A stretch of 64,000 nucleotides of DNA from Armatimonadota bacterium (GCA_039679645.1 JBDKUO010000017.1:1-64000), one strand, 5' to 3'; numbered from the stretch's first letter, positions 42,319 to 53,197 are shown. Numbers and translations: made by a program. Notes: a model not told the origin generated them from the letters alone.

Positions 42319-43057
42319 GACAATACTCCTTTGCCTTGTTATATTCCTGATCGGAGGCTGCGCTGATCGTGGTATATCGCGTCTGTCCAAAGCAGCCGGT
42401 CTGCTTAATGATAATAAACCCCATGCAGCGGCAGATGAACTTTTTGCCGCTGTAAAAGCCGAACCTTCTCGATTCGAAATCTACACCTCCTCGGTCGATT
42501 TACTCTGTGAAAAAGAGCGCTACAAAGATGCCGCGCGTATCGGCGATGTGCTGCTGGTCCGAATAAAAACAGGCAGGCTGGAGCGCAAGCTCACGCGTGA
42601 GGAATTGGCCTCGGTATATGTAAAACTGGGAATGGTGTATCAGAAGGTGCCGGACCTGCCGAAAGCCGAGAGCTTATATAAGTCCGCCTTAGCATTGGCT
42701 CCTAACAGTCCTCAACTGCTGAATGATCTTGGCTACTTCTACGCAGACAGCGGAATCAAGCTGAAAGAGGCTCTAAGACTTACAAGACGGGCTGCTATGC
42801 TCGCTCCGAATGATGGAAATATAATTGACAGTCTTGGCTGGAGTCAATACAAAATGGGGCAGTATGCCACAGCAATTCATACATTAAAACGTGCTGTCAA
42901 GCTGGAACCGGATTTCGCGGAACTGCGATACCACCTCGGGGCGGCATATTACAGTGCCGGCAAGCAGAATGAGGCTCAGATAGAGTTAAACAAGGCTTTG
43001 ATTATTGATTCCGGTTTGACAGATGCAGCCAAGTTAATAATAAAGATTCAAATCTAA
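42305..43057 (+). CDS. TPR-repeat lipoprotein
   Basis: The protein has 250 residues from TTG 42305 (GGAG five bases ahead), overlapping the kinase by 14 bases. The lipoprotein signal ends FLIGGC with lipid-modified Cys19 or close by. It has at least three tetratricopeptide repeats: VYVKLGMVYQKVPDLPKAESLYKSALALAP, LGYFYADSGIKLKEALRLTRRAAMLAP, and LGWSQYKMGQYATAIHTLKRAVKLEP with a further copy. It is probably anchored to a membrane in the periplasm as a scaffold. It ends the LPS island. Confidence 0.85.
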   Translation: MLRTKTILLCLVIFLIGGCADRGISRLSKAAGLLNDNKPHAAADELFAAVKAEPSRFEIYTSSVDLLCEKERYKDAARIGDVLLVRIKTGRLERKLTREELASVYVKLGMVYQKVPDLPKAESLYKSALALAPNSPQLLNDLGYFYADSGIKLKEALRLTRRAAMLAPNDGNIIDSLGWSQYKMGQYATAIHTLKRAVKLEPDFAELRYHLGAAYYSAGKQNEAQIELNKALIIDSGLTDAAKLIIKIQI

Positions 43058-43173
43058 CTCTTGATGGCTGCCTGGTTTTTGTATTCAGGGCCATGCAACG
43101 TGCACAAAGTTTGAACGATATTGCCTTATATCGGGTTGATGAGCCAATTATGCTATATTTATTCTCTAAATAG

Positions 43174-43202
43174 TTGACTGGGTAAGTTTCGTGTGATATA
43201 AT
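43174..43202 (+). promoter_or_regulatory. cspA promoter
   Basis: TTGACT (43174-43179) and TATAAT (43197-43202) are 17 bases apart. The resulting leader is about 53 bases. The 204-base gap before cspA shows nothing else. Confidence 0.8.
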
Positions 43203-43261
43203 TCCTCCACGATGCAGAAAGCTTGCTTCGTGTGGTGAAGTGTTTTTTGCAGGAGGAAAGT

Positions 43262-43477
43262 ATGGCAATAGGAAAGGTGAAGTGGTTTAGTGACGCAAAG
43301 GGCTATGGTTTCATTCAGACTGAAGATGATCCCATGGCAGGCAAAGATATCTTTGTACATTATTCGGAGATAGTGAAAGACGGCTACAAAAGCCTCGCAC
43401 CGGGTCAGGATGTGGAGTTTGAGCTGATGGACACTCCAAAGGGTCTTCAAGCGAAGAACGTGGCGCCTGTATCTTAG
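43262..43477 (+). CDS. cspA: Cold-shock domain protein
   Basis: This 71-residue single-stranded nucleic acid chaperone has a five-stranded OB fold. RNP1 KGYGFI and RNP2 DIFVHYSEI are intact, and the protein begins [14 protein letters not shown] as in CspA. It has a slight insertion (TEDDPMAGK) between them. ATG 43262 has AGGAGG six bases ahead; the longer frame from 43223 is not used. A short hairpin (GGTCT/AGACC, about 43528-43541) follows without a T-run. Confidence 0.95.
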   Translation: MAIGKVKWFSDAKGYGFIQTEDDPMAGKDIFVHYSEIVKDGYKSLAPGQDVEFELMDTPKGLQAKNVAPVS

Positions 43478-43582
43478 TCGAAGTGTGGTTAAGCAAGTTG
43501 CAATAAGCGGAAATGGATTATTCCTCGGTCTGACAGAGACCAAGGTTTGGAAACTCAAGTATTGGATTCCTTTTTCCTCGCA

Positions 43583-43626
43583 ATCGCGGATGCGCAGGCC
43601 TTACGTCAAATTTGCGTCTCCGCGAT
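43583..43626. repeat. 44-bp inverted repeat between convergent genes
   Basis: ATCGCGGA (43583-43590) and TCCGCGAT (43619-43626) enclose 28 bases including TGCGCA and TGCGTC. It lies between the converging cspA and REC-GGDEF-EAL genes and may stop transcription or be a dispersed repeat. Confidence 0.5.
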
Positions 43627-43676
43627 ACTTTCCACTATTGTAGTCCCAAGCAAGGCATATGCTGCCGTCTTGGAGC

Positions 43677-45389
43677 TTATGCAGCCCTTTTGACGCCTGT
43701 GTCCATCACGATCTGGGTCAGTTCGTCGGCCGGGACCGGAGGGGTAATAAAGTAGCCCTGCATCTCATCACATTTGAGAGTCCGCAGAAATTCCAACTGC
43801 TCCAAGGTCTCTACGCCTTCGGCAATGACCGTCAGCTTCAGGCTGTGCGCCATAGCTACCACAGCGCCTGCGATTGCGGCGTCGTCGGGGTTGGAGTTGA
43901 TATCGCGAATGAACGAACGATCGATCTTAACCGCATTTATTGGGAACCGCTTCAGGTAGCTCAGCGATGAATAGCCCGTTCCGAAATCATCGACTGAGAT
44001 TCGGACGCCCATTGATTTGAGCTTGAGCAGGATTGCGATGGCTGTGTCCGGGTCCTGCATCAGCGTGCTCTCCGTCAGCTCCAATTCGAGATATTGCGGG
44101 TCGAAGCCGGTTTCGTCAAGCGCATTTGTAATCATTGTTACCAGGGAGTCCTGCTGGAACTGACGCGCAGATATGTTTACAGAGACCGTCATCGGTTCAA
44201 TTCCCATCGACAGCCATTCCTTGGCCTGTGCACAAGTTTTGCGAACCACTGATTCGCTGATTGGCGCAATGAGGCCTGTCTCCTCGGCAAGTGGAATGAA
44301 CTGCGCGGGTTGGATTAGACCATATTCGGGATGCTGCCAGCGGACAAGCGCTTCAACGCCCATGACGCATCCCGTTTCGATTTCCACTCTCGGCTGGTAA
44401 TAGACCAGAAATTCATCGTTATCAAGAGCTTTGCGCAGATTGCTTTCGAGTTTCATCCACTCCACGGCGGCTGCGTTCATGGATTCGGTATAGAGGTGAT
44501 AGTTGTTCCTGCCCTGTTCTTTTGCTCGATACATTGCGGTATCAGCGTTCCTGACAAGCGTTTCCGCGTCAGAGCCGTCGGATGGAAAAAAGCTTATTCC
44601 GATGCTTGCCGTAACGAATAGTTCTCGTCCTTCAATGGCGAACGGGCTTGCGAGCGCTGCCAGCACTTTATTTGCTATCTTTGTCGCATTGTCCGGCGAG
44701 GCGATATCGGATAATATGATTGTGAACTCGTCACCGCCCATTCGCGCGAGAGTATCTGTTTCTCTCAGGCAGGCCGTAAGACGCATTGCCACTTCCTGAA
44801 GGAGCATATCGCCGAAATTATGCCCGAGGGTGTCGTTAATGATTTTGAACCTGTCCAGGTCCATATACATAACAGCCGTCGATTGTTTTTTGCGGCGTGA
44901 TTGTGCAAGTCGTTGTGTGAGTCTGTCGCCAAAGAGAAGGCGATTTGGCAGGCCGGTGAGTGGATCGTGTGTGGCCTGCTGCCTAAGGGTTTCGCGTGTC
45001 GATATTAGTTCAGCCTGCAAATCGAGTATTCTTTTGCCTGCTCTCAGCCTGGCATTTAGCTCATTGGTATCAAATGGCTTGGTAATATAGTCATCTGCGC
45101 CGGCCTCGATACCGCGAATAATGTCCTCTTTCTGACTTTTGGCTGTGAGCAGAAGGAGATAGATGTATGAGCCACCTTTGCGCTCACGCACTCTGCGGCA
45201 GAGATGAACGCCGTCAATACCGGGCATCATCCAGTCTATAATCGCCAACCGGGGAGTGTCGTCACTGCTGAGCACCTTCCATGCTTGTTCTCCATCGCAA
45301 GACACGATGACTTCATATCCCCATTTTATCAGCAGCGCTTGAAGCAGCCTGCGCGAAACGGGATCATCTTCAGCGATGAGTATTCTCAT
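43677..45389 (-). CDS. Response regulator with GGDEF and EAL domains
   Basis: The protein has 570 residues. The receiver (1-120) has phosphoacceptor Asp52 in IIDWMMPG. The diguanylate cyclase domain (about 135-300) has an intact GGDEF at 218-222 with an RETD inhibitory I-site five residues ahead. The phosphodiesterase domain (about 310-565) has EAL at 346-348, [26 protein letters not shown] and AEGVET, so it too looks active. It can make or break c-di-GMP under phosphorelay control. It is coupled to the hybrid kinase by an ATGA overlap. Confidence 0.95.
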   Translation of the reverse strand: MRILIAEDDPVSRRLLQALLIKWGYEVIVSCDGEQAWKVLSSDDTPRLAIIDWMMPGIDGVHLCRRVRERKGGSYIYLLLLTAKSQKEDIIRGIEAGADDYITKPFDTNELNARLRAGKRILDLQAELISTRETLRQQATHDPLTGLPNRLLFGDRLTQRLAQSRRKKQSTAVMYMDLDRFKIINDTLGHNFGDMLLQEVAMRLTACLRETDTLARMGGDEFTIILSDIASPDNATKIANKVLAALASPFAIEGRELFVTASIGISFFPSDGSDAETLVRNADTAMYRAKEQGRNNYHLYTESMNAAAVEWMKLESNLRKALDNDEFLVYYQPRVEIETGCVMGVEALVRWQHPEYGLIQPAQFIPLAEETGLIAPISESVVRKTCAQAKEWLSMGIEPMTVSVNISARQFQQDSLVTMITNALDETGFDPQYLELELTESTLMQDPDTAIAILLKLKSMGVRISVDDFGTGYSSLSYLKRFPINAVKIDRSFIRDINSNPDDAAIAGAVVAMAHSLKLTVIAEGVETLEQLEFLRTLKCDEMQGYFITPPVPADELTQIVMDTGVKRAA

Positions 45390-48184
45390 GCTGCTTCCTC
45401 CATATCAAGCCCGTCAAGTGTTTTTTTCAATTGCTCTATTTTCTCTTCCAGCGTGACATAAGCATCAAGCGCTCCGCCCAAATTTCCGCTGTGCCCGATT
45501 TGTTCAAGTCGAAACGCGGCATCCAATGCCGGTTTTGCGGCGAAATTGCCTACTGAGCCTTTCAGTGTATGAGCGCTCCTTTCAAGTGCAGCCCCATCTC
45601 CAGAGGCAATAGCGTTTTGTATTTCTGTCATCAGGTACTGAGCATCACTCGCAAATAACCCTATAATCTCCTTAAGCAGCGACATATCACCGTCCACCCG
45701 CGCGAGCAGTTCGGCCATATTCAGAGTCGGTGTGCCGGATAAAGCTTCTGATGTCTTGGGCATGACTCGATATTTGCCGATATCCTCCAGCACATTAAAA
45801 AGTTCGCTCGATTGAATAGGTTTTGCCACATAAGCGTCCATGCCCGATTCAAGGCATCTCTCTTTGTCGCCTTTCATCGCGTGCGCTGTCATTGCGACTA
45901 TCGGAATATGCGCACCGGTCGCTTTCTCTTTCTCACGAATAGCCGTGGTCGCTTCTATACCGTCCATCTGCGGCATTTGAACGTCCATAAGCACCAGATC
46001 AAAATTTTCCGTCTCCAGTTCGTCCAGCGCTTCGCGTCCATTATTTGCCACAGTGACGATGTGTCCCTTCTTTTCGAGTATACTCACTGCCAGCTTCTGG
46101 TTAACCGCATTATCCTCCGCGAGAAGAATACGAAGCTGTTTGCATGGTTTATTATTTTCCTCCAAGCTTGTGTCTTGGGTTTCTTCATTTTCCGTAGCTG
46201 CTCTGTTTTTAGCAGTGTTAGATTTGCTGAGCACGCTCATAATGCCGTCGAAAAGCTCTGATTGCCTGATCGGCTTGGTCATATGAGCGGCAACTCCCAG
46301 GCTCTTGCAACGCGCCACGTCGCCGTATTGTCCGCTTGATGTTAGCATCATAATGGTTGCCTTGGCTGTCTTCGGGTCGTGTTTTATGCCCTCGGCCACG
46401 GCAAACCCGTCCATTTCGGGCATCTGTGCGTCAAGCAGGATCAGGTCGTATGGCTCTCCCGCATCATTGGCGTGTGTCACTTCAGCAAGGGCAGCCTGCC
46501 CACAGTCAGTAGAGACCGGTACCATTTGCCAGCTTGCCAGCGCTTCTTCGAGTATGCGTCTGTTGGTGGCGTTGTCATCGACTATCAGCACGCGCACATT
46601 TTTCAGGTCCACCGGCATTGAACAGGAATGCTTGCTTGCGTCAATGCTGCTGCGGCCCATGCGGACAGTGAAATGGAAAGTGCTGCCTTTATCGACTTCA
46701 CTTTCGACCCAGATATCTCCGTTCATCATTCGAACAAGCTGAGATGAGATCGCGAGGCCCAGACCTGTTCCTCCATATTTGCGGGTTGTGGAAGTATCGG
46801 CTTGCGAAAACGCTTCAAATATCAGCCGCCGTTTTGCTTCCGGAATACCGATACCTGTATCTCTGACCTCGATATGCAGCCTGGCTCCTTTTTTTGTCAC
46901 CGATTCGGCCTTAACATGGACTACTACTTCACCGTGATGAGTAAACTTGATTGCATTACCAACCAGGTTGACCACGATCTGGCGCAGGCGCAGCGGATCG
47001 CCGACAAGCGCATCGGGTACGTCCGGTTCGATATGGCAGGCCAGTTCAAGGCCCTTGGCGTGCGCGCGAAGCGCAAGTGTTTTGACTGTGTCTTCCAGGC
47101 TTTCTCTGACGCTGAAGTCCGTCGAATCGAGGTCGAGCTTTCGAGCTTCGATTTTAGAAAAGTCGAGTATATCGTTTATGACCGAAAGCAGTGAGTCCGC
47201 CGAGGATTTGACGGCATCAAGATATTCCATCTGTTCCGGCGTCAACTTCGTGTCCAATACAAGCTCGGTCATGCCGATTATGCCGTTCATCGGTGTGCGG
47301 ATCTCGTGACTCATATTTGCCAGGAACTCGCTTTTAGCCTGGCTGGCTGCTTCTGCTGCTTCCTTGGCTTTAATCAGTTCGACCTCAGCATTTTTGCGAA
47401 CTGCTATTTCAAGCTGCAATTGCTCGGTACGCTGCTCGACGCGGCGTTCCAGCTCATCGTGAGCTTCCTGGAGAGCAGCGCCTCTCTCCTGGATTTGGCT
47501 GAGCATTTCATTGAAACTGTCTATAAGCAGTCCCATCTCGTCCTGTCCGTGGTTGGTGGCTCGGACCGAGTAGTTCTTTTGCGTGGCAACGCTTCTGGCC
47601 GTATCGACAAGATGCAGTATGGGTCTGGATATAAGCCGCTGCATCTTTGCCGACAGCAGCAGAGCGACGAGTGACGACATCAGCAGGACGATAGCCGCAA
47701 TTCCTGTATATCGTTTCAGTCGAGAATGCATCTCTTCCATGTCCGAGCGCAGATAGACAATGCCGATGTTCTTTCCATCCAGAGTAATTCGTCTGTACAG
47801 CGTCAAGTATCCATCGTTAAAAGTGTAAGTATTTCTTTTGCGGGCATGGGGAGGCGGAAAGGTCCGACCAGCGCCCGGACGAGCGTAATGCGCAAATAAC
47901 CGTCCGTCCGGCGTATAAATGCATGCCTCTACTATGCCTGATTCCACCCGCAGCGCCGCTAATGTTTCCTCTGCGGAGTTTTTGTCTGAGAATATCAACG
48001 CGGCTGTGGAATTGTCCCCGACTATTTGGGCAAGGCTGGAGAGATTATTTACCATCGCGCGCTTGAAAGTGATTGGCTCATACGCAAGAAATGAGCCGAT
48101 GGCCAGAAGCAGCGCAATAGAGCTGGTAAGCATTATCGCCAGTGTCAGTTTATGTTTGATTGAAATATCTCGAAAAGTGCGCAT
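45386..48184 (-). CDS. BarA-like hybrid histidine kinase with two receivers and HPt
   Basis: The protein has 932 residues. Two membrane helices (about 13-35 and 160-180) flank a periplasmic CHASE8-like sensor. Then come a HAMP region (about 180-235), a coiled coil, HisKA with His293 in MSHEIRTP, an ATPase domain ([31 protein letters not shown]), two receivers ([11 protein letters not shown] and [11 protein letters not shown]) and a C-terminal HPt ([11 protein letters not shown]). It would relay phosphate to the next gene's receiver. YfiR, a periplasmic regulator, is encoded ten bases upstream and could control the sensor part. Confidence 0.94.
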   Translation of the reverse strand: MRTFRDISIKHKLTLAIMLTSSIALLLAIGSFLAYEPITFKRAMVNNLSSLAQIVGDNSTAALIFSDKNSAEETLAALRVESGIVEACIYTPDGRLFAHYARPGAGRTFPPPHARKRNTYTFNDGYLTLYRRITLDGKNIGIVYLRSDMEEMHSRLKRYTGIAAIVLLMSSLVALLLSAKMQRLISRPILHLVDTARSVATQKNYSVRATNHGQDEMGLLIDSFNEMLSQIQERGAALQEAHDELERRVEQRTEQLQLEIAVRKNAEVELIKAKEAAEAASQAKSEFLANMSHEIRTPMNGIIGMTELVLDTKLTPEQMEYLDAVKSSADSLLSVINDILDFSKIEARKLDLDSTDFSVRESLEDTVKTLALRAHAKGLELACHIEPDVPDALVGDPLRLRQIVVNLVGNAIKFTHHGEVVVHVKAESVTKKGARLHIEVRDTGIGIPEAKRRLIFEAFSQADTSTTRKYGGTGLGLAISSQLVRMMNGDIWVESEVDKGSTFHFTVRMGRSSIDASKHSCSMPVDLKNVRVLIVDDNATNRRILEEALASWQMVPVSTDCGQAALAEVTHANDAGEPYDLILLDAQMPEMDGFAVAEGIKHDPKTAKATIMMLTSSGQYGDVARCKSLGVAAHMTKPIRQSELFDGIMSVLSKSNTAKNRAATENEETQDTSLEENNKPCKQLRILLAEDNAVNQKLAVSILEKKGHIVTVANNGREALDELETENFDLVLMDVQMPQMDGIEATTAIREKEKATGAHIPIVAMTAHAMKGDKERCLESGMDAYVAKPIQSSELFNVLEDIGKYRVMPKTSEALSGTPTLNMAELLARVDGDMSLLKEIIGLFASDAQYLMTEIQNAIASGDGAALERSAHTLKGSVGNFAAKPALDAAFRLEQIGHSGNLGGALDAYVTLEEKIEQLKKTLDGLDMEEAA

Positions 48185-48194
48185 TCTAGTGTAG

Positions 48195-48776
48195 TTAACC
48201 TTTCACGATCTTAGCAAGCTTAAGCAGCTTGGAACTAATCTTCAGTCCGGATTTTCTTGCGTTGTCGGCGTTGATCTCGAGCTTGATTTTCTTATCCTCG
48301 GTAAAGAAATTAATCATTCCTCCGCTGCGCGTGAAGCCGTCCGTATCTCCGACGGTAAGAACGTGCCAATCCCTGACTATATCGTTAATCTTGTCGAAAT
48401 GATTATCTTCGGATGAGCTGACGAATAGTATATGGCAAGGTTTGAGATCGCGGACGGATTTGAAATATCTGATATCGATCTTGTGGCCGTTAATTGTTTT
48501 GCCCATGACGGTTTTTTCAAGCGTGTTGCCGAATGGGTTGTCGCCGCAGACGCCTATGACAAACGCGCCCGAGTTGTCGGCGGGCGTTTTGGATGGCCAC
48601 TCAACAAAGCTCGCGAAATTGTATAAGAAAGCGGCTTTTATCTCATATTCATTTGGTGATGAGCCTGTTCCTCGCGCATATGCCGTGCTGCCTACTATTG
48701 TTACGTATACCAGCATCACAGCGAATGCTTGAGTGAGTTTTAGTCGGTTTTCATATCTTCGTGTTGTTGACTGCAC
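48195..48776 (-). CDS. YfiR-family periplasmic protein (DUF4154)
   Basis: The protein has 193 residues from a GTG with GGAG upstream. A signal peptide (to AYA) is followed by [41 protein letters not shown] and the closing [38 protein letters not shown], all YfiR hallmarks. In Pseudomonas, YfiR represses the diguanylate cyclase YfiN from the periplasm. Here the likely partner is the hybrid kinase that follows, by inference. The gene lies 29 bases after a TonB receptor. Confidence 0.92.
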   Translation of the reverse strand: MQSTTRRYENRLKLTQAFAVMLVYVTIVGSTAYARGTGSSPNEYEIKAAFLYNFASFVEWPSKTPADNSGAFVIGVCGDNPFGNTLEKTVMGKTINGHKIDIRYFKSVRDLKPCHILFVSSSEDNHFDKINDIVRDWHVLTVGDTDGFTRSGGMINFFTEDKKIKLEINADNARKSGLKISSKLLKLAKIVKG

Positions 48777-48805
48777 CGTCTACTGCTCCAAATAACAAAA
48801 TACTT

Positions 48806-50812
48806 CTAGTGACGCCAGGTGAGCTTTCCGAAAATACTACGAGTGGTGTATGTAGCCTCCTCATAGGTTGTCGCAAATGTTTCTTTGTGCCTGTTGTTAA
48901 ACAAGTTTTGAATCCCAAGGCTTATCTCGGTCGTCTCCGATTTCTTCCAGCCCAGTCTGAGGTCTGTCCTCGACCATTTTGGAACAGGGAATGTAATATC
49001 GATCAGAGGTCCGGAATAGTAATAGTTGATGTCCATCTCGAAGTTTTTCGCCAGGTCCATACTTGATTGGAACTGAAACTGTTTGTGCGGGTAGTAAACA
49101 TCGTTGTTGACTGAGAATATGTCGGCGCTTCCGGGGTCGGTGGACATATCCAATCTGCAATAGGTATAACCCGATGACAGGCGCCAGTTATCGGCAATAT
49201 TGTATTTGCCGGAGACCTCCCATCCGTAGACATTTACATTTACCAGGTTGTTGATAGTCAGCGGTATGACCGCGTAAATGAAAGGCGTCATTACTATCTG
49301 AGGAGCGCCCGGCTCGAAACTCCGGTAATTATCATACACGTTATAATAAGCAGTCCAGTCGAGTGATGCTCTTTCGGATGGCTGGACTCTGTAACCGACT
49401 TCATATGCCGTAAGTTCCTCGGGCTTGAAGTTTTCATTGCCGATAATTTGCGTTACGTAATAATTGCCGTCAGGGAATATATGCCCGACCCAATTAAACT
49501 GCGCATTGCGTTCCGCCAGCGACGGCGTTCTCACTGCTCTTGAGACTGACGCCCATACGGTGTGCTGCGGTTGGGGAGTCCAGAGGAAGCGTATATTTGG
49601 TTGGATTTCATAGCCTGTGTAACTGTTGTGCTCGAACTTGGAGCCTATGGTTAGCTTTGAACGGTTCTCGGCCAGGGTGATGTCGTCCTGGCAGAATGCG
49701 CTGTAAAGATGAGTTGTCTCGCCCGGTATGTCAAAGTTGATGACCTGACTGCTGATCAGAGAGTTAGAACTCTGGCGATAGCCAAGACCCCAAACCAGCT
49801 CATGCCGCGGGTCTAGAGTCTGCCTGTTTTGAAAATCTAGGTCAACAGTATTGCGGTCTTCGCCGTAAGCCCCCTCTACTCTGTTTGTATGGTCATAGTA
49901 GACCTGGATGTCGGTGCTTGATAGTGGCGAAGGCGAGTGTGTCCATTTTGCCAGCACATCGGACTCTGTAGCGTCGACCTGGTCCTTGCTGATGATGCTG
50001 AATGTCGGTTCCAGTTTGGCTCCCTGCTGGGCGACTTCACTATAGAAATCTCCCTGAACCATTAGAGAGGATGAGTCTGCCAGGTCCCAGTCTACCCTAA
50101 AGCCGCGCCGGTTTTGCTTCCATTCGTCGGTTGCGCTTTGGCCGTCCACATCCACTGCGTTGTCCCAGTCTATGTGCTTGCCGTACACGCGGTATGTGGC
50201 GTTATTGGAGAGTCTGCCGCCATACCGTATGCTGCCGATGCCCTTTGCCAGGTTGCCGGTGCACTCGGTTGCGAGTGTGCCGCCGGTGTCGAGCGAGTTT
50301 TTGGTAATGATATTAATTACGCCGTTGACCGCGTTCGCGCCCCACATCGTCGCTCCGGGCCCACGTATTACCTCAATGCGGTCGATATCTTCGAGCATAG
50401 TGTCCTGCATATCCCAATAAACGCCCGCAAACAGGGGAGTGTAAACACTTCGCCCGTCTATCATCACCAGCAGTTTGTTGGTATAGCGTTCGCTGAACCC
50501 ACGGCAGGAGACAGTCCACTTGTTGGAGTCGATCTTAGCAACGTGAAGGCCTGGAACCATACGAAGGGCTTCCGGGATGCTCGTAGCGCCTGACCGCCTG
50601 ATATCGTCAGATGTAATTACATATACGGCGGCAGCCGAGTCAGATAGCCGTTCGGCTTTTTTTGAGACTGATGTAACCTGGATGTTCATCAAATCTTCAA
50701 GGCTCAACTGCGTAAGGTCAGCCGCATTTGAAGTTGTTTCGGTGTTTGCGCACCAGGCGGGCATATATAGGCATATCACTGCAACAATGAGCAGCATTAC
50801 TGCTTTGTTCAT
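48806..50812 (-). CDS. TonB-dependent receptor 1
   Basis: This 668-residue outer-membrane transporter has a signal peptide to WCAN, a short lead with LTQLSLEDLMNIQVTSVSKKAE, and a plug domain (about 55-165: AAVYVITSDDIRRSG, RGFSERYTNKLLVMIDGRSVY, IEVIRGPGATMWGANAVNGVINIITK). A 22-strand barrel follows, ending SIFGKLTWRH. The substrate is not evident; the plug is of the colicin I/BtuB type. AAGGAG is well placed. It heads a probable operon with yfiR, the hybrid kinase and the GGDEF-EAL gene. No exbBD or tonB is in the window. Confidence 0.92.
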   Translation of the reverse strand: MNKAVMLLIVAVICLYMPAWCANTETTSNAADLTQLSLEDLMNIQVTSVSKKAERLSDSAAAVYVITSDDIRRSGATSIPEALRMVPGLHVAKIDSNKWTVSCRGFSERYTNKLLVMIDGRSVYTPLFAGVYWDMQDTMLEDIDRIEVIRGPGATMWGANAVNGVINIITKNSLDTGGTLATECTGNLAKGIGSIRYGGRLSNNATYRVYGKHIDWDNAVDVDGQSATDEWKQNRRGFRVDWDLADSSSLMVQGDFYSEVAQQGAKLEPTFSIISKDQVDATESDVLAKWTHSPSPLSSTDIQVYYDHTNRVEGAYGEDRNTVDLDFQNRQTLDPRHELVWGLGYRQSSNSLISSQVINFDIPGETTHLYSAFCQDDITLAENRSKLTIGSKFEHNSYTGYEIQPNIRFLWTPQPQHTVWASVSRAVRTPSLAERNAQFNWVGHIFPDGNYYVTQIIGNENFKPEELTAYEVGYRVQPSERASLDWTAYYNVYDNYRSFEPGAPQIVMTPFIYAVIPLTINNLVNVNVYGWEVSGKYNIADNWRLSSGYTYCRLDMSTDPGSADIFSVNNDVYYPHKQFQFQSSMDLAKNFEMDINYYYSGPLIDITFPVPKWSRTDLRLGWKKSETTEISLGIQNLFNNRHKETFATTYEEATYTTRSIFGKLTWRH

Positions 50813-50984
50813 AACAATGTCTCCTTGGCAAGCGAATAATCGTCATATGTATGAATGCTTCATCACTGAGTCGTTTCGTATGTATGATGAGACATTATCC
50901 CTCACTATTATCGGTGATCGGCATTGCGGACATTAGGCCTAAGCATGCTCGATCAAAAGCTCGGCTTGTCTTGTTTCTCAGATG

Positions 50985-53036
50985 TCAGAAACTGTGGGAT
51001 GTTTCTATGCACAGCACTCTACGTTCTTGAGGTATGCGGTCCTGGGTGTGCTCATATGAGCCTGGAACGTAGCAGGTTGTATTGAATAAATTGTTTGCTT
51101 TTATCGAGATATCCCACCCGCTTGCGGCTTTATGAGTGGAGAGAGTGAGATTGACAACTGTGGATGCGCCTGTCTCATTGCCGGCGATTGTCTTGCGCGA
51201 ACCGATGAGTTGTACTTCCGGTGTAACATAGAACTTGCCGGACAATATCGGTACGCACATTCCCGCGCCTGCAAGCCACCTCGGTGAGTTGCTGATGCGT
51301 TGATGCGTGGCTGTATCTGTCGCTTTGAGCGTAGTGGCGTTCAAATAGGCCGTGGAGCCGTCCTGTAGACGATAATCGAACTGCGATTCTATCCCTTCAC
51401 TCCTGGCTGTTCCCGAGTTTTGGAATTCAACATCGTTAACCTGCGTGATGATATTATTCAGGTCATAACGATACGCGCTGGTTACAAGGCGAGCGCGATT
51501 GCTCAGAGATCGATCCCACACCAACTCTGTTGTCGTGATTTCCTCCGGTACTAGGCCTGAATCGGGATTGCCGGTGACCGTTTTCGTATAGTCGCACTCA
51601 TATCCGTCCGGAGCCCTGAATGCTTTTCCCCACAGGAGCTTGAGTGTTGATGAATCACTCAATTTTTGTATAAGTGCGCAGCGTGGGCTCCAACTCTTTC
51701 CATATGTCGAATAATCGTCAAGGCGGCTACCGGCAAGGATTCGCAGTGACTTAGACACATCATAGCTTGCCTGCAAGTAATAAGAATTCAGCGTGCTTGA
51801 GCTGTTCGTGTCAAGGTTGACAAAATAATAGGGGTCCGCAACATAGTTCAGAAGCCGCATGTCGTTGACTCTCGTGTATTCTGTTCCCGAAACGAATGAG
51901 AGCCTTGGGGATAATTCACCTGAGAATCGAGCTTCACCTCCCCACCATTTGGTGGAGCCGGTATCTTTGTCGATTGCCGGAGTAGGATAACCCAAGTCGT
52001 AGACATAGTCGCCGTCATAATCGTAACTGTTTGAGTAAAGGCGTAGGTAAAGGTTGCCGCCAATCTTTGGACAGACATTCCGCTCATAGCTGAGAGCCGC
52101 GATGGTTCTGGAATCACTAGATTGGGTGCGAGGGTCATTAAAAACTGTGCCGTATGAACCAGTGGGGATTGTCTTGATATATTTGCCGGTATTGACGAAC
52201 AGGTTAAAGCCGCTGTATGAGGCCGAGAGATATCCGCACTGCGCGCTGCTGTCATCGACTCCTGTTGCCGTAAGCTGTATATCGGGAAAGTAGATTGAGT
52301 TCTCGCCTTTTGAATTCAGAGATGTTATGCTTCCCGCAATCTCTATGCCGTTCGGGTTTTTGCTGCCGTATTCGAAGAACGACATCTTGCCGCTGTCGGA
52401 TGTAAAGTTCTGAGCGAATTTGCTGCCTTCGATATCAGAACCACTGCGTGTTATCAGGTTGATAACGGCAAGCACTGCGTTAGTGCCCCAAAGTGCCGAT
52501 CCGGGACCCTTGACAATCTCAATGCGCTGGATACTTCGTATATCCAGGCTCAAATCATCCCCGATTGGTGCGCTATTGCAGATAGGGTCATTGATTCTCA
52601 GTCCGTCTACAAGCAGGAGGATACGCGTGCTGTAATCTCCTGGTCTGGCATAACCTCGAACCCCAAGATAGTCGTAGTTTCGATCGGATGATACATATAG
52701 ACCGACTATTCTGCGAAGCGCCTCGGCGATGGTTGCGTAGCCGTAACGATCCAGGTCATCACGAGCAATTACATATACCGAGGCGGGAGCATCCGCGATT
52801 TTTTCCGCTTTTTTTGAGGCGGAGGTCACTTCGATATTCATCAAGTCTTCGATGCTCAATGATGACAAGTCGACTTGAGGCGCTTCATCTTCGGCTATAG
52901 CCGTGTTCACTGGGAGTATGATACCGGCCATGATTCCGATAAATAATGTAGCGACAGCAACTGCTATGTAATTCAATTTCCAAGGGTGGGTTTGTTCGTT
53001 GGTCTTTGATATAGTCGAGCGAATAAGCCTGTGCAT
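50985..53036 (-). CDS. TonB-dependent receptor 2
   Basis: This 683-residue protein is a paralogue of receptor 1, with the same lead (LSSLSIEDLMNIEVTSASKKAEKIADAPASVYVIARDDL). A long n-region precedes the signal helix (LNYIAVAVATLFIGIMAGIILPVNTAIA). The plug has RILLLVDGLRINDP and IEIVKGPGSALWGTNAVLAVINLITR. The barrel ends ERRVLCIETSHSF with a terminal Phe. ATG 53036 has AAGGA five bases ahead; the frame is open to 53087. It lies 172 bases upstream of receptor 1; that gap shows no clear element. Confidence 0.92.
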   Translation of the reverse strand: MHRLIRSTISKTNEQTHPWKLNYIAVAVATLFIGIMAGIILPVNTAIAEDEAPQVDLSSLSIEDLMNIEVTSASKKAEKIADAPASVYVIARDDLDRYGYATIAEALRRIVGLYVSSDRNYDYLGVRGYARPGDYSTRILLLVDGLRINDPICNSAPIGDDLSLDIRSIQRIEIVKGPGSALWGTNAVLAVINLITRSGSDIEGSKFAQNFTSDSGKMSFFEYGSKNPNGIEIAGSITSLNSKGENSIYFPDIQLTATGVDDSSAQCGYLSASYSGFNLFVNTGKYIKTIPTGSYGTVFNDPRTQSSDSRTIAALSYERNVCPKIGGNLYLRLYSNSYDYDGDYVYDLGYPTPAIDKDTGSTKWWGGEARFSGELSPRLSFVSGTEYTRVNDMRLLNYVADPYYFVNLDTNSSSTLNSYYLQASYDVSKSLRILAGSRLDDYSTYGKSWSPRCALIQKLSDSSTLKLLWGKAFRAPDGYECDYTKTVTGNPDSGLVPEEITTTELVWDRSLSNRARLVTSAYRYDLNNIITQVNDVEFQNSGTARSEGIESQFDYRLQDGSTAYLNATTLKATDTATHQRISNSPRWLAGAGMCVPILSGKFYVTPEVQLIGSRKTIAGNETGASTVVNLTLSTHKAASGWDISIKANNLFNTTCYVPGSYEHTQDRIPQERRVLCIETSHSF

Positions 53037-53162
53037 GTTGTCCTTAATGTCGGTTGCCAGAATTGCGGAAGACGCGTGAGCCGACAATCATCTGTATAAT
53101 CGGCAGGTTTTAGGCGCTGTTTCAGGGACGAGCTGCCAAAATTTATGCATAACAGAAAAGTG

Positions 53163-53197
53163 CCAAAACCCCGCCGGCATCGCCGACGGGGTTTTGG
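53163..53197 (-). terminator. Strong terminator of the secreted-protein gene
   Basis: CCAAAACCCCG and CGGGGTTTTGG pair over 11 bp, extended after one mismatch by CGGC/GCCG around a 3-base loop. It begins 25 bases after the stop at 53223 and probably insulates the TonB-YfiR operon from upstream transcription. Confidence 0.8.

Noticed and set aside
50813-50984. Cobalamin riboswitch before the TonB receptors or the corrinoid protein
   Set aside because: No B12-box or matching core was found in the leaders at 50813-50984, 53037-53160 or 58558-58667.
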